DNA from: Clostridia bacterium
Lineage (GTDB): Bacteria > Bacillota > Clostridia > Christensenellales > UBA1242
Assembly (NCBI GenBank): GCA_017537515.1
Contig: JAFYKO010000122.1
Coordinates: forward strand, 24,741 to 88,740
Length of the DNA stretch: 64,000 bases
Reading direction: 5' to 3'
Shown: in pieces, positions 23,556 through 32,411 of the stretch
Position numbering within the stretch: position 1 is the stretch's first letter
Layout: each line of letters begins with the position of its first letter
Notes under the pieces: model-generated
Told to the model about the DNA's origin: nothing
Databases searched by the model: none
Seen by the model: only the letters and a program-made list of their open reading frames with translations
Made by a program: the position numbers and the translations under genes

Positions 23556-24599
23556 TTAACGTTTGCTGCCGAGAATATAACCAATCAAGGACCCGTCGTT
23601 ATCTTCGGCTTCACGGGCTGGTGCCTTTGCTTCCAAGACCTTAAAGGTCTGCGTTTCGGGCTGCTCACGTTCAATCGCTTCGTAAGTAGCACCTGCACGA
23701 CGACGTTCGGTCACGTAGGCTTCGTTCAATCCATTCTTGTTAGCGAACTTCAAGTCACGGATAGTGTCTGCGGACTGCTTCACTTCTTCCTGCAAGCCTT
23801 CCACGAACTTCACGATAGACTGCTTAATGTCTTCGTTCACTTCGGTAAAGTCTTCAAACTTGTAAGTGTCGCCCGTGCCCTTGTCACAATCTGTCATTTC
23901 AACAGTATTGTTTTCCAGGCTTTCCACAATATAGGTGCTGCCGTCAAGTTCAACAGGTGCCCCAAGTTCCTTTGCAAGAGAAAGCAGGGATTCTGCGACA
24001 CGTTCCTTAACGGCTTCTTCAACCTTTTCGTTCTGCTTGCTTTCGGAAATCATCTTCGGCTTTGCGTCCAGGAACCCAGGGTCCTGCACAAAGTCAAAGC
24101 GTTCAAGTTTGTAGGTCTTCGGGTCAAGAATGTCGTTGCCGTCTTCGTCCTTGCCTTCGTAGTCGCCATCGGCACGGGAACTGACAAACATAGTAGTACC
24201 CGCACGAAGAATGGTGTAAAGCGTCTTGCCCATATCCGTATTGTAGATAACAGATTCAGCGATACCCGTCTTCCAATCAATGTTGCGGGTAATGTGGCTA
24301 AACTTGCCGTCGGCAATATCTTCGTCGGTAATTTCGGCTTCGTGACCGATACGACCGAACATTTGTCCGTTGGTCAACTTACGCTGCACGTCTTCGTCCT
24401 TGCCTGCTTCTTCCCAAAGTTCGGGAGTGTAAAGACGGTGGTTACGGCTTACCTTGCCAGGGCAGAAATGCTGACCCTTGACAATGGCGAGAATGGTGCC
24501 ACCACTTTTAGCAACTTCGGATTGTGCGGATTCGTCAACACGGGAAATGTCGTCAATGAACTCACACTTAAACGGAATATAATCTTCTGCAATCTGCAT
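23556..24599 (-). CDS. Prohead protease (gp21-like) with C-terminal scaffold-like tail
   Basis: The 347-residue protein has a protease domain of about 180 residues: SRNHRLYTPELW near 51, GRIGHE with His86, and FVSSRADG with Ser140/141. These fit the His/Ser pair of the T4 gp21 class. It then has ESKQNE at 186-191, a form of the motif found in the neighbouring proteins, followed by a charged helical tail (KEEVKQSADTIRDLK) resembling scaffold. A further LEAKAPAREAED lies near the end. The arrangement suggests self-cleavage between protease and tail. It sits upstream of the tagged cargo and capsid genes, and it should trim capsid, core and cargo during maturation. Confidence 0.85.
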   Translation of the reverse strand: MQIAEDYIPFKCEFIDDISRVDESAQSEVAKSGGTILAIVKGQHFCPGKVSRNHRLYTPELWEEAGKDEDVQRKLTNGQMFGRIGHEAEITDEDIADGKFSHITRNIDWKTGIAESVIYNTDMGKTLYTILRAGTTMFVSSRADGDYEGKDEDGNDILDPKTYKLERFDFVQDPGFLDAKPKMISESKQNEKVEEAVKERVAESLLSLAKELGAPVELDGSTYIVESLENNTVEMTDCDKGTGDTYKFEDFTEVNEDIKQSIVKFVEGLQEEVKQSADTIRDLKFANKNGLNEAYVTERRRAGATYEAIEREQPETQTFKVLEAKAPAREAEDNDGSLIGYILGSKR

Positions 24600-24626
24600 A
24601 GTGTTTTTGCCTCGGTTGGTTTAAGT

Positions 24627-25292
24627 TTAACGCTTGTTAGACGGACGGACGGTGGCGGTCGGGACTGCTCCAAGCGACGCAGCGGACGCACCCCCGCAAT
24701 CTTCTTTCAACGACTTGTGGAAGTCATCGCTAGAATAGAACTTGCGGACAATGCCCGTGTTGCCGTCGTCATAAGCCATACGGAACACGTCTGCGATATA
24801 CGGCTCAACAATGTCATAAGCGTAGTCAAACACAGCGTCGCTAACGTCGCCCTTGATAACGTTAAAAGTCGGCTCGCCCATCGCACTTTGATAAATGCTC
24901 ATAAAGAGCAGGTCGGACAACTTGTCCCCGTCGCCCTTGAAATAGATTTCGTAGTTGTCATTACCAATCGGGACAACCTTGAAGAACTTCGTTTCAGCAC
25001 GGTCGTCAAATTCAGCAAGCAACTTGCGAACTACGTCCTTGAAATCGTCCCATTCTTCCTTGCCGTCGGCATAGCGGTTCGGGTCTTTCTTGTCGGCAGA
25101 CCCGTAAAAGATACCTTCCGAAACTTTTACAGCGGAACGGATAGGGGCGGTCACGTTCACAAGGTCGCCCAAGTCCCCGTAAGTGCGGGGAATGAGTTCT
25201 TCATAGCGAGCCTGGGCAGCATCCTGGCTAGTGAACAATTCAACTTTCTTCTTACCAAAAACGTCTGTATAACTGATAGACCAATTAGCCAT
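24627..25292 (-). CDS. Head-region protein, unknown
   Basis: ATG 25292 with AAAGGGG upstream gives a 221-residue acidic protein starting MANWSISYTDVFGKKKVE. The body is mixed alpha/beta. The last 30 residues are a low-complexity tail beginning HKSLKEDCGGASAASLG. It lies directly before the protease. No family was recognised and the ESKKSE motif is absent, although SLKED near the C-terminus might be a protease site. A scaffold or internal role is possible from position only. Confidence 0.65.
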   Translation of the reverse strand: MANWSISYTDVFGKKKVELFTSQDAAQARYEELIPRTYGDLGDLVNVTAPIRSAVKVSEGIFYGSADKKDPNRYADGKEEWDDFKDVVRKLLAEFDDRAETKFFKVVPIGNDNYEIYFKGDGDKLSDLLFMSIYQSAMGEPTFNVIKGDVSDAVFDYAYDIVEPYIADVFRMAYDDGNTGIVRKFYSSDDFHKSLKEDCGGASAASLGAVPTATVRPSNKR

Positions 25293-25312
25293 ATCCAAGA
25301 ACCCCTTTGCAA

Positions 25313-25939
25313 TTAGTAAATGGTGTCAATCTTGCCGTCTTTAATGTAAATGCCGTGTTCGTCGGATTCAGCACCATCGCTATCACACCAATAAACTTCA
25401 AGGTCGCCCGCAGTAATAACAGCAGGAACGGCTTCAAGTTCCTTAATGATAGAATCCAGGTCATAGTCGCAATTCCACGCAGTATTGGACGGGTCATACC
25501 CATCAGTGGTATCGTAGCCATTACGAATGTCATAGCCGTTAGACGGGGGAAATTCCTTGTTCGTCGGGTCGGTTTCAACGTTGTCCTTGAGTTTGTTCCA
25601 GGCATCTTCAAGTTCTACATAGGTGAAGTTCTGCTTACCCACCTTGTCGTTGCCGTTGGCTTCGGAACGCTTCTTACAGCTTTCGTCGCTGTCACGGATA
25701 ATTTCGCCCTTTTCTTCGTCATACTGCAAGCCGATGGCTTCGCAGACAGTGGCGAAATCAAACCAAAACATATCGTTGATTTCGGTTGCAGTCGGGAGGT
25801 TCCCGTCACCCGTATTAAAGTATTCGGGCAGGACCTCATCCAATTCCTGCAATTCGCTGTATTCTAAAAGTTTGGCGTTGTCAGCAGCACCACTCCAAAA
25901 CTTGAAGTTGGTTAAGGATTCGTCAACGACATACTGCAT
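25313..25939 (-). CDS. Putative head protein with ESCKKRSEA site
   Basis: The 208-residue acidic protein starts MQYVVDESLTNFKFWSG. The first 80 residues resemble a small domain common in phage proteins (LDEVLPEYFNTG...PTATEINDMFWFDF). DESCKKRSEANG at about residue 84-95 is a variant of the ESKKSE motif, and the remaining 115 residues form a second acidic block with Gly-Tyr-Asp repeats (NGYDIRNGYDTTDGYD). It may be cut into two parts by the phage protease. Confidence 0.65.
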   Translation of the reverse strand: MQYVVDESLTNFKFWSGAADNAKLLEYSELQELDEVLPEYFNTGDGNLPTATEINDMFWFDFATVCEAIGLQYDEEKGEIIRDSDESCKKRSEANGNDKVGKQNFTYVELEDAWNKLKDNVETDPTNKEFPPSNGYDIRNGYDTTDGYDPSNTAWNCDYDLDSIIKELEAVPAVITAGDLEVYWCDSDGAESDEHGIYIKDGKIDTIY

Positions 25940-26064
25940 AAATAAACTCCTAGTTTAATTTTTACGTTCTTAAAAATAACAACAAATTCCCCCGTCGTGC
26001 AACAGGGGAACACGCAAAATGAGCATTACTTCGGGCACAACCATAGTATATAACAAATTACCTA

Positions 26065-26841
26065 CTAGGGCTTCTCAACTTCAACGTAAGCGTCCTTGGG
26101 GACGATTACCTTTGTGCCGTCCTTTGCGACATATTCTTTCCATTCGGGCTGTCCGTTGAAATCCATAGAAGCGAGAGGAATGCCACGCTTGTTATACAGG
26201 TCAACGACAACGGAACGCAACGGGGCTGTCTTCCAATCGGCAAATTCGCTCACGAACTGCAACAGGAAACGGACGTTCCAACTATACGAAAACAGGTCGC
26301 CCTGTCGGAACGAAATAGGTTCCTCGGTCCCAAGGTCCTGGATAATCGTTGCGTTCAAGCCTGCCGTATCATAACCGCCCTCTGCTGTGCTTGTGCGGGT
26401 TTCATAGGCGAACTTCAAGTTAATCGGGACGTTATGGACGTTTTGATATTCCGCTGCGAACGCTTCTGCGAAATCTTCAATCATTTCCATTTTGTTAGAC
26501 ACCAGGACGCAACCCATACCAAATTCAGCCGAAACGGTCTTCTTGAACTTCAACCGCCCGTCGGGTGCCACTCCGTCTTGCAGGCGTATGGAACGACGGA
26601 CAATGTTCTTCAAGGAATCCCTGGTCCAAAACAGGTAGGAATACGGGGCTTCACGGACATTCTCACGGTTGGTTTCGGACTTGCGTTCCATTTTCTTGTC
26701 GGCTAGGTCCTGGTCCAAGATACGCTGCGGACCCTCTGCGTCCGAACCATAGCAGACTTTCATAGTGCCGTCAAAACCCTGCCTGGTAAAGAAACCACGC
26801 ATTTGAGCGAAATAGGCTTGTATGGCGATAGATTGCATCAT
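26065..26841 (-). CDS. Probable structural protein, unknown family
   Basis: The 258-residue protein starts MMQSIAIQAYFAQMRGFF. It has a helical N-terminus, a basic middle (RRSIRLQDGVAPDGRLKFKKT) and a beta-rich C-terminal half containing FRQGDLFSYSWNVRFLLQFVSEFADWKT. It lies in a run with a 106-residue protein and a spike-like protein, between head and surface genes. A neck or tail-completion role is possible, but no family was recognised. Confidence 0.7.
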   Translation of the reverse strand: MMQSIAIQAYFAQMRGFFTRQGFDGTMKVCYGSDAEGPQRILDQDLADKKMERKSETNRENVREAPYSYLFWTRDSLKNIVRRSIRLQDGVAPDGRLKFKKTVSAEFGMGCVLVSNKMEMIEDFAEAFAAEYQNVHNVPINLKFAYETRTSTAEGGYDTAGLNATIIQDLGTEEPISFRQGDLFSYSWNVRFLLQFVSEFADWKTAPLRSVVVDLYNKRGIPLASMDFNGQPEWKEYVAKDGTKVIVPKDAYVEVEKP

Positions 26842-26854
26842 AGGCGATTAACCC

Positions 26855-27175
26855 CTAGTCTTCTGCGATTTCGCCATCAATAAGAGTGCTATACGACGCA
26901 ACGTCAGCGATAAACTGATTTACTTCGTCACGGGAATACAATTTAGTTTGGCAATCCGTTTCTTTCTTGCCGTCGGGGTGCTTAACAAAGCATACGACCC
27001 TATACTTCTGCGTAGCATTGTCGTATTCGGGCATTAAAGAATACGTTGCGTGGTCCTTACCGAACAAGTGCGGGAACTGCATAAACGAATTACCCATTCG
27101 CATATACAATTCGTCAAAGGTCAAGTTCATTCGGTGGTTGTCAAAATCATAGCGGTCAGTGTGGGCTGAAACCAT
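26855..27175 (-). CDS. Small virion-region protein, unknown
   Basis: The 106-residue protein MVSAHTDRYDFDNHRMNLT... is mixed alpha/beta without clear motifs. It lies 13 bases from the following gene and 10 from the preceding one, so it is part of the same unit as the spike-like protein. No signal peptide or membrane segment is seen. Confidence 0.65.
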   Translation of the reverse strand: MVSAHTDRYDFDNHRMNLTFDELYMRMGNSFMQFPHLFGKDHATYSLMPEYDNATQKYRVVCFVKHPDGKKETDCQTKLYSRDEVNQFIADVASYSTLIDGEIAED

Positions 27176-27185
27176 ATAAACCTCG

Positions 27186-27722
27186 CTAGAATAAAGTTTT
27201 CTGCTGCGTCGGGACGTGCATACCCATAAGCGGACAGGCTGTATTACAATTCAACCCAAGACCCATTCCGTCGCCTATCATAATCATATCGCCCGTAAGC
27301 GACAGGACACCCTTTGTTTCCACGGTCGTGCCTGCGGGTGTGTGTTCAACACGGAACCCGTCGTCGCCACCCTTGAACTCAAACGTGGTGCCGTCCTTAC
27401 GACCCTTTGCGATATTCTTGCCGAATCGGAAATAAAATTCTTCTTCGGTGTTCGTTTCGGCTAGTTCCTTGACTAAACCCAGGATATAGGCTTCGCACAG
27501 GGAACGGACTTCAACTATAACTTCGTCGTCAACTTCGTAAGAATATGACAGGGAAAGCAGCGGTTTCGCCCAAAAGTCCAAGTGGACTTCTTCCTTGGCG
27601 TTCATTGTGCATTGGACCTTGTAGAACGGTCCAATTTCAAGAATCTTGCACCGCAAGGTGTAAGTCCTTGGGCTTAACGCCCGACGTAACGCTGCTGTTC
27701 CCAAGTCAAAGTTGTAAGCCAT
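27186..27722 (-). CDS. Putative baseplate spike/OB-fold protein
   Basis: The 178-residue protein has an N-terminal beta-barrel-like region (TLRCKILEIGPFYKVQCTMN... to VDDEVIVEVRSLCEAYILGLV), typical of the OB domain of gpV/gp5-type spikes. It is followed by a Gly-rich repeated-strand region (FEFKGGDDGFRVEHTPAGTTVETKGVLSLTGDMIMIGDG) resembling a short beta-helix. Such proteins cap the tail tube and pierce the outer membrane. The N-terminal lysozyme domain of T4 gp5 is missing. The call is by architecture and is moderately sure. Confidence 0.5.
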   Translation of the reverse strand: MAYNFDLGTAALRRALSPRTYTLRCKILEIGPFYKVQCTMNAKEEVHLDFWAKPLLSLSYSYEVDDEVIVEVRSLCEAYILGLVKELAETNTEEEFYFRFGKNIAKGRKDGTTFEFKGGDDGFRVEHTPAGTTVETKGVLSLTGDMIMIGDGMGLGLNCNTACPLMGMHVPTQQKTLF

Positions 27723-27734
27723 TAACGAACCCGA

Positions 27735-28694
27735 TTATCCCTTGGGGAAGTTAGCCACAATGTCGTCAAGGACATTAAGAGCGTTGTCAAGTTGGTAGCC
27801 TACGGAGCAATCGGCATCGGACACAAGACCGCTACCCTCAATGGAAGCATAGTTGCCACGCAGATATGCACGAACTTTACGCATTGCGTCTTCCACGTCC
27901 TTCGGGAGCGAAACATCGGATTCGTTCTTCTTTGCGAGCAGGCTTTCCTTCTTCTTCTGCATAGAGCAGACGTGCTTCTTGGATTCATTCGGGGCATACA
28001 GGGCTTTCAAGATACGGGTAATTTCATTATCCAACGGTGTGTGCTTAATGCCCTCAATGTTTTCCAACCAATCACGATACGGTCTGTCGGGTTCGCTATC
28101 ACTTTCGGGATGGAACTCCATATAGTAGCCAACAATTTCATCGGCTTCTTTCTGCTTAAACGGACCGTCTGTCTTAATATCGGAAAAATAGTCAGCCCAA
28201 TCTTCTTCGCTCTTACCATCTTCAATAGCAAGTTGGCAGCATTCCTTGTAGGCTGCGTCAAACATATCCTGGTAATACTTCTTGTCCTTGACTTCGGCTG
28301 CTTCGGACTTCTTGGATTCACCCTTCTTCAAAACCTTGTCAATAAGCGGAAGCGGGTCAAATTCGCCAACTTCTCCCTCAACCTTATTAAGCAAGTTTGC
28401 GTCATCGTCATAACAATGGCATTCAAGCCAGGACTTCCCATCACCCAGGTCAGTATTAAGGACAAGCACGATTTCCGTGCCAGGATTCTTACCCTCAATA
28501 TCGTCAAGAATGACCGACCATTCGTTAAAGTCGTCACTACGGCTGTCATTGAAACCGTTACCGACGGAACACTTGTCACCAACCACAGCACTGACGGCTT
28601 TGGTAAATTCGGGGGCAATGTCGTCATACTTACGGGCAAGGTCATTGCCAACGACCTTGCCATACTTCTGTGCAAACTGCTGAATAGCGTTCAT
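27735..28694 (-). CDS. Putative head polyprotein with both motif classes
   Basis: The 319-residue acidic protein has ESKKSE at 126-131 and a second junction at about 237-262, where ESKKHVCSMQKKKESL and KKNES combine the two tag classes seen elsewhere. This gives blocks of about 131, 106 and 60 residues. The first block resembles other small phage alpha/beta domains. The internal MQKKKESL is important because it shows that this tag can also act inside a chain. GAGGA precedes the ATG and a TATATTTA box lies at 28728-28735. Confidence 0.7.
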   Translation of the reverse strand: MNAIQQFAQKYGKVVGNDLARKYDDIAPEFTKAVSAVVGDKCSVGNGFNDSRSDDFNEWSVILDDIEGKNPGTEIVLVLNTDLGDGKSWLECHCYDDDANLLNKVEGEVGEFDPLPLIDKVLKKGESKKSEAAEVKDKKYYQDMFDAAYKECCQLAIEDGKSEEDWADYFSDIKTDGPFKQKEADEIVGYYMEFHPESDSEPDRPYRDWLENIEGIKHTPLDNEITRILKALYAPNESKKHVCSMQKKKESLLAKKNESDVSLPKDVEDAMRKVRAYLRGNYASIEGSGLVSDADCSVGYQLDNALNVLDDIVANFPKG

Positions 28695-28801
28695 AAGGAA
28701 AATCCTCGTTTTGAAAGTTTAACACCCTAAATATACATTATTCCCTGCAATCTGCACCCAGGCAGGTCACGTTTATGGGCTTATAGGGCAGTCCCCAGGC
28801 A

Positions 28802-28951
28802 TTAGCCAATTTCAGTGATATTCTCAATGTCGTAGATACCGTCAATGGTATCAAGGGCTTCGCAGCGAACTTCGTCAATGTCGTTGCATTCCACGACTGC
28901 GGAGCAGTGACCGCCAAATTCGTTAATGTATTCTACCTTGAACTTCTTCAT
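28802..28951 (-). CDS. Small acidic protein
   Basis: ATG 28951, with GAGGATAG upstream, opens a 49-residue frame, MKKFKVEYINEFGGHCSAVV..., with three Cys and an acidic C-terminal half. It is the first gene behind the promoter at 28997-29030. The strand-helix pattern suggests a single small folded domain. The function is unknown. Confidence 0.65.
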   Translation of the reverse strand: MKKFKVEYINEFGGHCSAVVECNDIDEVRCEALDTIDGIYDIENITEIG

Positions 28952-28996
28952 TGGGCTATCCTCGGTTTGGAGTGGTTATTTTCTCTTTACGTCATA

Positions 28997-29030
28997 AATA
29001 TAACAAATTACCTATTGATTGTCAACAGGT
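28997..29030 (-). promoter_or_regulatory. Strong promoter with imperfect operator palindrome
   Basis: On the minus strand TTGACA (29025-29020), 17 bases and TATATT (29002-28997) form a consensus promoter. AACAAATTACCT and AGGTTTTGTT flank the -35 box as an imperfect palindrome with the same spacing as at 15765-15793, and the 11-base centre (TTGATTGTCAA) is nearly identical there. It drives the 49-residue and probably the 319-residue genes. Confidence 0.75.
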
Positions 29031-29053
29031 TTTGTTAAAATTTTTGAAAAAAA

Positions 29054-29824
29054 TTAACGCTTACGGAATTTCCGTATTTGCTCCAATATAGCCTTACGCT
29101 TACTATGGACCGCAACAGGCTTGTGGACAATTACAGGCTTGCTTGCATACGTTAAATTGTGACCTGTATGCTTATTCAAAATATAACTACGCTCATACAT
29201 AATGCAGACGTAATCGGTATAGTCAAAAGACAATATCTTATTGTAATCGTCCCTACCCATATCATACCGAAAATCCAAACACAAGATTTCTTGGAAATAG
29301 GGGAGTAATAACGGAATTAAAGGGATAGACATACTATCGCAATTAAGCAACAGCCTACGTCCACTACTAGAACCTGGGGGATTATCCACTTTATACAAAA
29401 CGCTTTCGTGTGGATAGCGAATAACAGAATGATACTTTGTTATACCACCACCTGCACAGCATTCACGATAACTATGCAGTGTTATAGCCCGTGTTCTAAA
29501 CCTATAAGCATCGCATATAAAGTCATCTTTCCACAAGTGCCTATCATACCTAGAATCCCCTTCGGGGTCTGCAACTAATTTGAAGTCCCCAGGATTAAAG
29601 GGTATATCTAACTTTTTAGCCAAATACGGAAAGAATGTGCCCCACACATACGGAAAAACCCAATGGTGCTTATTCAATAGCCCGTCCGTGTCTTTATTAT
29701 AAGTCGGGAACTCAACGTCAGTTAAATCTTCAAACCTAGAATCTATGGAATGTTTTTCCCTTGAATAAATATCCCACAACACGCAGCGATAGACGTGTTC
29801 GGCTGTAATAGCGGACTCTATCAT
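29054..29824 (-). CDS. AlgX/SGNH-like surface-polysaccharide protein
   Basis: The 256-residue protein has a DTDGLLNKHHWVFPYVWGTFFPYLAKKL segment resembling the HW region of AlgX/AlgJ-type acetyltransferase proteins. Later LLLNCDSMSIPLIPLLLPYF takes the place of the usual GDS block with its catalytic Ser. The C-terminus is basic. These proteins O-acetylate extracellular polysaccharides. No signal peptide is present, so it would act in the cytoplasm or on virions. It overlaps the glycosyltransferase start by four bases, implying a joint role in glycan modification. The family call is by pattern only. Confidence 0.45.
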   Translation of the reverse strand: MIESAITAEHVYRCVLWDIYSREKHSIDSRFEDLTDVEFPTYNKDTDGLLNKHHWVFPYVWGTFFPYLAKKLDIPFNPGDFKLVADPEGDSRYDRHLWKDDFICDAYRFRTRAITLHSYRECCAGGGITKYHSVIRYPHESVLYKVDNPPGSSSGRRLLLNCDSMSIPLIPLLLPYFQEILCLDFRYDMGRDDYNKILSFDYTDYVCIMYERSYILNKHTGHNLTYASKPVIVHKPVAVHSKRKAILEQIRKFRKR

Positions 29825-31779
29825 TCAATCCCTGCCATTGCTAAATACTTCAAAGCGTTCTTACGAACGTCCAATTCTTTTTCAGCAAATGACCGCATAA
29901 CTGCACCATCCGCAGGATTATACTTCTTCAACTCCCGAACAAGCATATCGGCTGTATGAATAGTTGGGAACCCACGACCTGTAAAATTCGTCTTTGCGAA
30001 ATCATACCATTTATCCGAAGTCACATAGCCACAGCCCGTAAACGGGTTTAACTTACGATTATCCCAAGAAATACACGCCCTGCCACAAGCCATAGCGTCA
30101 TACAACGAACGACCTATGCCCACTACAATGTCAGCATCATTTATCAAGTCTTCTATATGCCATATACGGGAACCGACTTCTTTTGGGACATTCCTAAACT
30201 GCCAACCCAATTTGGAGCAGGCTTCCTTTAACAGACTATCATCCCCCTGGCATATAGAAAGCACACGTGGAACCTCATTTAACGGACGTTTAGAACAATA
30301 GCGAACCAGGTCTATGCCATTTCGGATAATGTCAGTTTGATACCCACGGACTTTCAAGTATAATTGGATTTCTTCGGAAATAGATACAAACGCACGGGAA
30401 CCCTTTACAGGAAATTCCAAATTAGTAAACGCACTATGACACGTCTGCACAACGGGGCATTTACCCAAGAAGTATTTACCACTTTGCTGATTAGCAAAAC
30501 AAGCCAACAATGGGGTCCCCTCAATATACGGGCGAACCCCCGCTTCCATTAAATACTTTTCAGTGACACCCGTCCCGTCCATATTTGGGGCATAGTAATA
30601 AACCGTATAACCTAAATCCTGGAACGCTCTACACAAAGCCCAATTAAATGTGTCGGTCCCGCCAATCCACTTATATGTTCCATTAGCAACACAGATATTA
30701 CGGGCACCCGAAGTAAACAAATTATTGAAATCCACCTTATACGCAGGGGCTACATTGTTATCATATAACAAATAGGCACCACTCACAGGACACAAAGTAG
30801 ATACTTCCTTTTGCTCAAAGCACAAACTTAAAAATTGTTCAACCGTGTAGGGGTCCGAAATCCACAAACTTCTATTACGTTCTTCAAGTGTGGCACCCAA
30901 ATCGTCAAAACGTTTCTTCAAAAACGACCCATCAAACGCCTGGAAAGAACCTGTGTAATGACCGCTTACAGGTAAACTCCATTTAGGAATTATACCCCTG
31001 TTCAAGTAATGCAGCGTAGGACGATTCGGGTAAAGTAAAGGTCCAATAGCAATAGCACTTTTTGGGGAATCCTCAAAAAGATACCTATACATAACATAGC
31101 ACCAATACAAGATATTTACTGCCGTTATCTTTATAGGGGACCCATTCCTGTATGAGCCTGTGACTATGGAATCGGCTATGTGTGTCACTCCCTTAAAATG
31201 GGTGTAATACACAAACTTTCCTGTAGCAACAGCGTGTTCAACACATTCCTTAAATGTGTCGTGTTCCCAACTACGCTTTTGCGGAACAATCTTAAAATCT
31301 ATAACAGCCTTACCGCAAGACAAAATAGCCTTGGCTTTCTGCATAGCAAAGGACATTCCACTTTTCGCAGCACAACGTATATGGATAACTTCAACCCTAT
31401 CCATAACGTTAAATAATTGGAGCATATTCAAATGGAATATCTCGCAGGTAGTCAACCTATCTACACGCCTATCCCTATAAAACCAATGTATAAACAATTC
31501 CCCACGTTGAGGACCATCATACGGGCACCGATAACTTTGTAGAACCGTGAGCCTGTCAAATAAAGACTTGTCCCCATAAGCGAACGGACCCCTGGAATTA
31601 CCCAAATTAAGCAGGGAACGTCTTTGGGAAATAGCCTCCTGTAATTCCTTACTATTGTTCGGTTGAGAACTAGGCAGAATCGCCTGGACTGCGGGGGCTG
31701 CAACAATGTGTGGGGGTCGTTTAATCTTTTTAAGTTGTTTCAAAGTGGCAAGCAAGTTGCCCCTTGTCAGTCGGCTCAT
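29821..31779 (-). CDS. Large two-domain glycosyltransferase-like protein
   Basis: The 652-residue protein has an N-terminal half with FIHWFYRDRR and a motif-poor region resembling GT-A-like or capsule enzymes. A C-terminal GT-B-like half contains VANGTYKWIGGTDTFNWALCRA (a Gly-rich acceptor loop) and WHIEDLINDADIVVGIGRSLYDAMACGRACISWDNR, the donor-binding E/D-x-GRACI type end of GT4-like enzymes. It probably transfers sugar to a surface or virion glycan. It lies in one unit with the AlgX-like gene. Confidence 0.7.
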   Translation of the reverse strand: MSRLTRGNLLATLKQLKKIKRPPHIVAAPAVQAILPSSQPNNSKELQEAISQRRSLLNLGNSRGPFAYGDKSLFDRLTVLQSYRCPYDGPQRGELFIHWFYRDRRVDRLTTCEIFHLNMLQLFNVMDRVEVIHIRCAAKSGMSFAMQKAKAILSCGKAVIDFKIVPQKRSWEHDTFKECVEHAVATGKFVYYTHFKGVTHIADSIVTGSYRNGSPIKITAVNILYWCYVMYRYLFEDSPKSAIAIGPLLYPNRPTLHYLNRGIIPKWSLPVSGHYTGSFQAFDGSFLKKRFDDLGATLEERNRSLWISDPYTVEQFLSLCFEQKEVSTLCPVSGAYLLYDNNVAPAYKVDFNNLFTSGARNICVANGTYKWIGGTDTFNWALCRAFQDLGYTVYYYAPNMDGTGVTEKYLMEAGVRPYIEGTPLLACFANQQSGKYFLGKCPVVQTCHSAFTNLEFPVKGSRAFVSISEEIQLYLKVRGYQTDIIRNGIDLVRYCSKRPLNEVPRVLSICQGDDSLLKEACSKLGWQFRNVPKEVGSRIWHIEDLINDADIVVGIGRSLYDAMACGRACISWDNRKLNPFTGCGYVTSDKWYDFAKTNFTGRGFPTIHTADMLVRELKKYNPADGAVMRSFAEKELDVRKNALKYLAMAGIE

Positions 31780-31802
31780 AAAACTATGTCCTTATAAAGT
31801 GA

Positions 31803-32393
31803 TTACCAAACACGCCTGCCCGAAAAGAAATACGGCTTCGGAATGCCCGTGTAGGCTTCGTTCCGCAAGTCCGTAATGTTTTCGGGGTCGCAGTCACGGT
31901 TTATCATAATGAAATTCTTCCAATACTCAACGCCCTTTTCGCCCTCGGCAAACATTTCGGGTCCGTCCAACTCAATCGGCTGCGACGGATATTTAGAGAA
32001 CTTCAAGCGTTGACCTATCACAATCTTGCAGTGTGCCACGAACAGGTTTTCCAATTCTTCGGGAAGACCCGCCAGGTATGCGTTGTTCGCATTCAAGGCG
32101 ATAGTGACGGTGATAGTCCCCGTCCCATTGAAAACCCTGGTCTGTGTTTCTACGAACTCCGACAACTTACCCGTCTTTCCGTCAACCGTCACGACCTGGT
32201 TCATAAGAATGTCGGGGACGTAATCCCCGCTTTCAATGGAATAGTTGTAGGTATTCGTGCGGGGAAACAGGCGATACTTGCGATACCAATGCAACGCCTT
32301 GTTATACATACGCTTGATAACAGCGTCCGTAATAAGTTCTTCGGTTTCAATGTTAAGTTCTTCGTCAAGAACGTCACGCAGACTAACAGCCAA
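31803..32393 (-). CDS. Putative head-tail connector or neck protein
   Basis: The 196-residue protein has a helical N-terminus (VSLRDVLDEELNIETEELITDAVIKRMYNKALHWYRKY), a beta-rich middle and a loop-rich C-terminus ending in FFSGRRVW. It is in the baseplate and neck gene run, after the fibre-like gene and TnpB-like copy B. AGGAGG is upstream, at the end of copy B. Similar helix-then-barrel proteins act at the head-tail junction. The assignment is tentative. Confidence 0.5.
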   Translation of the reverse strand: MAVSLRDVLDEELNIETEELITDAVIKRMYNKALHWYRKYRLFPRTNTYNYSIESGDYVPDILMNQVVTVDGKTGKLSEFVETQTRVFNGTGTITVTIALNANNAYLAGLPEELENLFVAHCKIVIGQRLKFSKYPSQPIELDGPEMFAEGEKGVEYWKNFIMINRDCDPENITDLRNEAYTGIPKPYFFSGRRVW

Positions 32394-32411
32394 AATATAC
32401 CTCCTTTAATC

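Larger units (their letters stand above)
11233..28319 (-). repeat. Dispersed 19-bp repeat encoding ESKKSE
   Basis: On the plus strand the repeat reads CTTCGGACTTCTTGGATTC or a close variant. Copies lie at 11233-11251, 13055-13073, 13352-13370, 13502-13520, 14117-14135, 14471-14489, 15191-15209, 15692-15710, 16029-16047, 17055-17073, 17328-17346, 23498-23516 and 28301-28319. All are in frame within different minus-strand genes and encode E-S-K-K-S-E or a near form. Third codon positions vary, so selection is probably on the peptide. Confidence 0.85.

Noticed and set aside
25985..26010. GC-rich hairpin downstream of the 258-residue gene considered as terminator
   Set aside because: The stem is short (TTCCCC/GGGGAA) with a long loop, and a promoter-like sequence lies on its upstream side; evidence is too weak to list.
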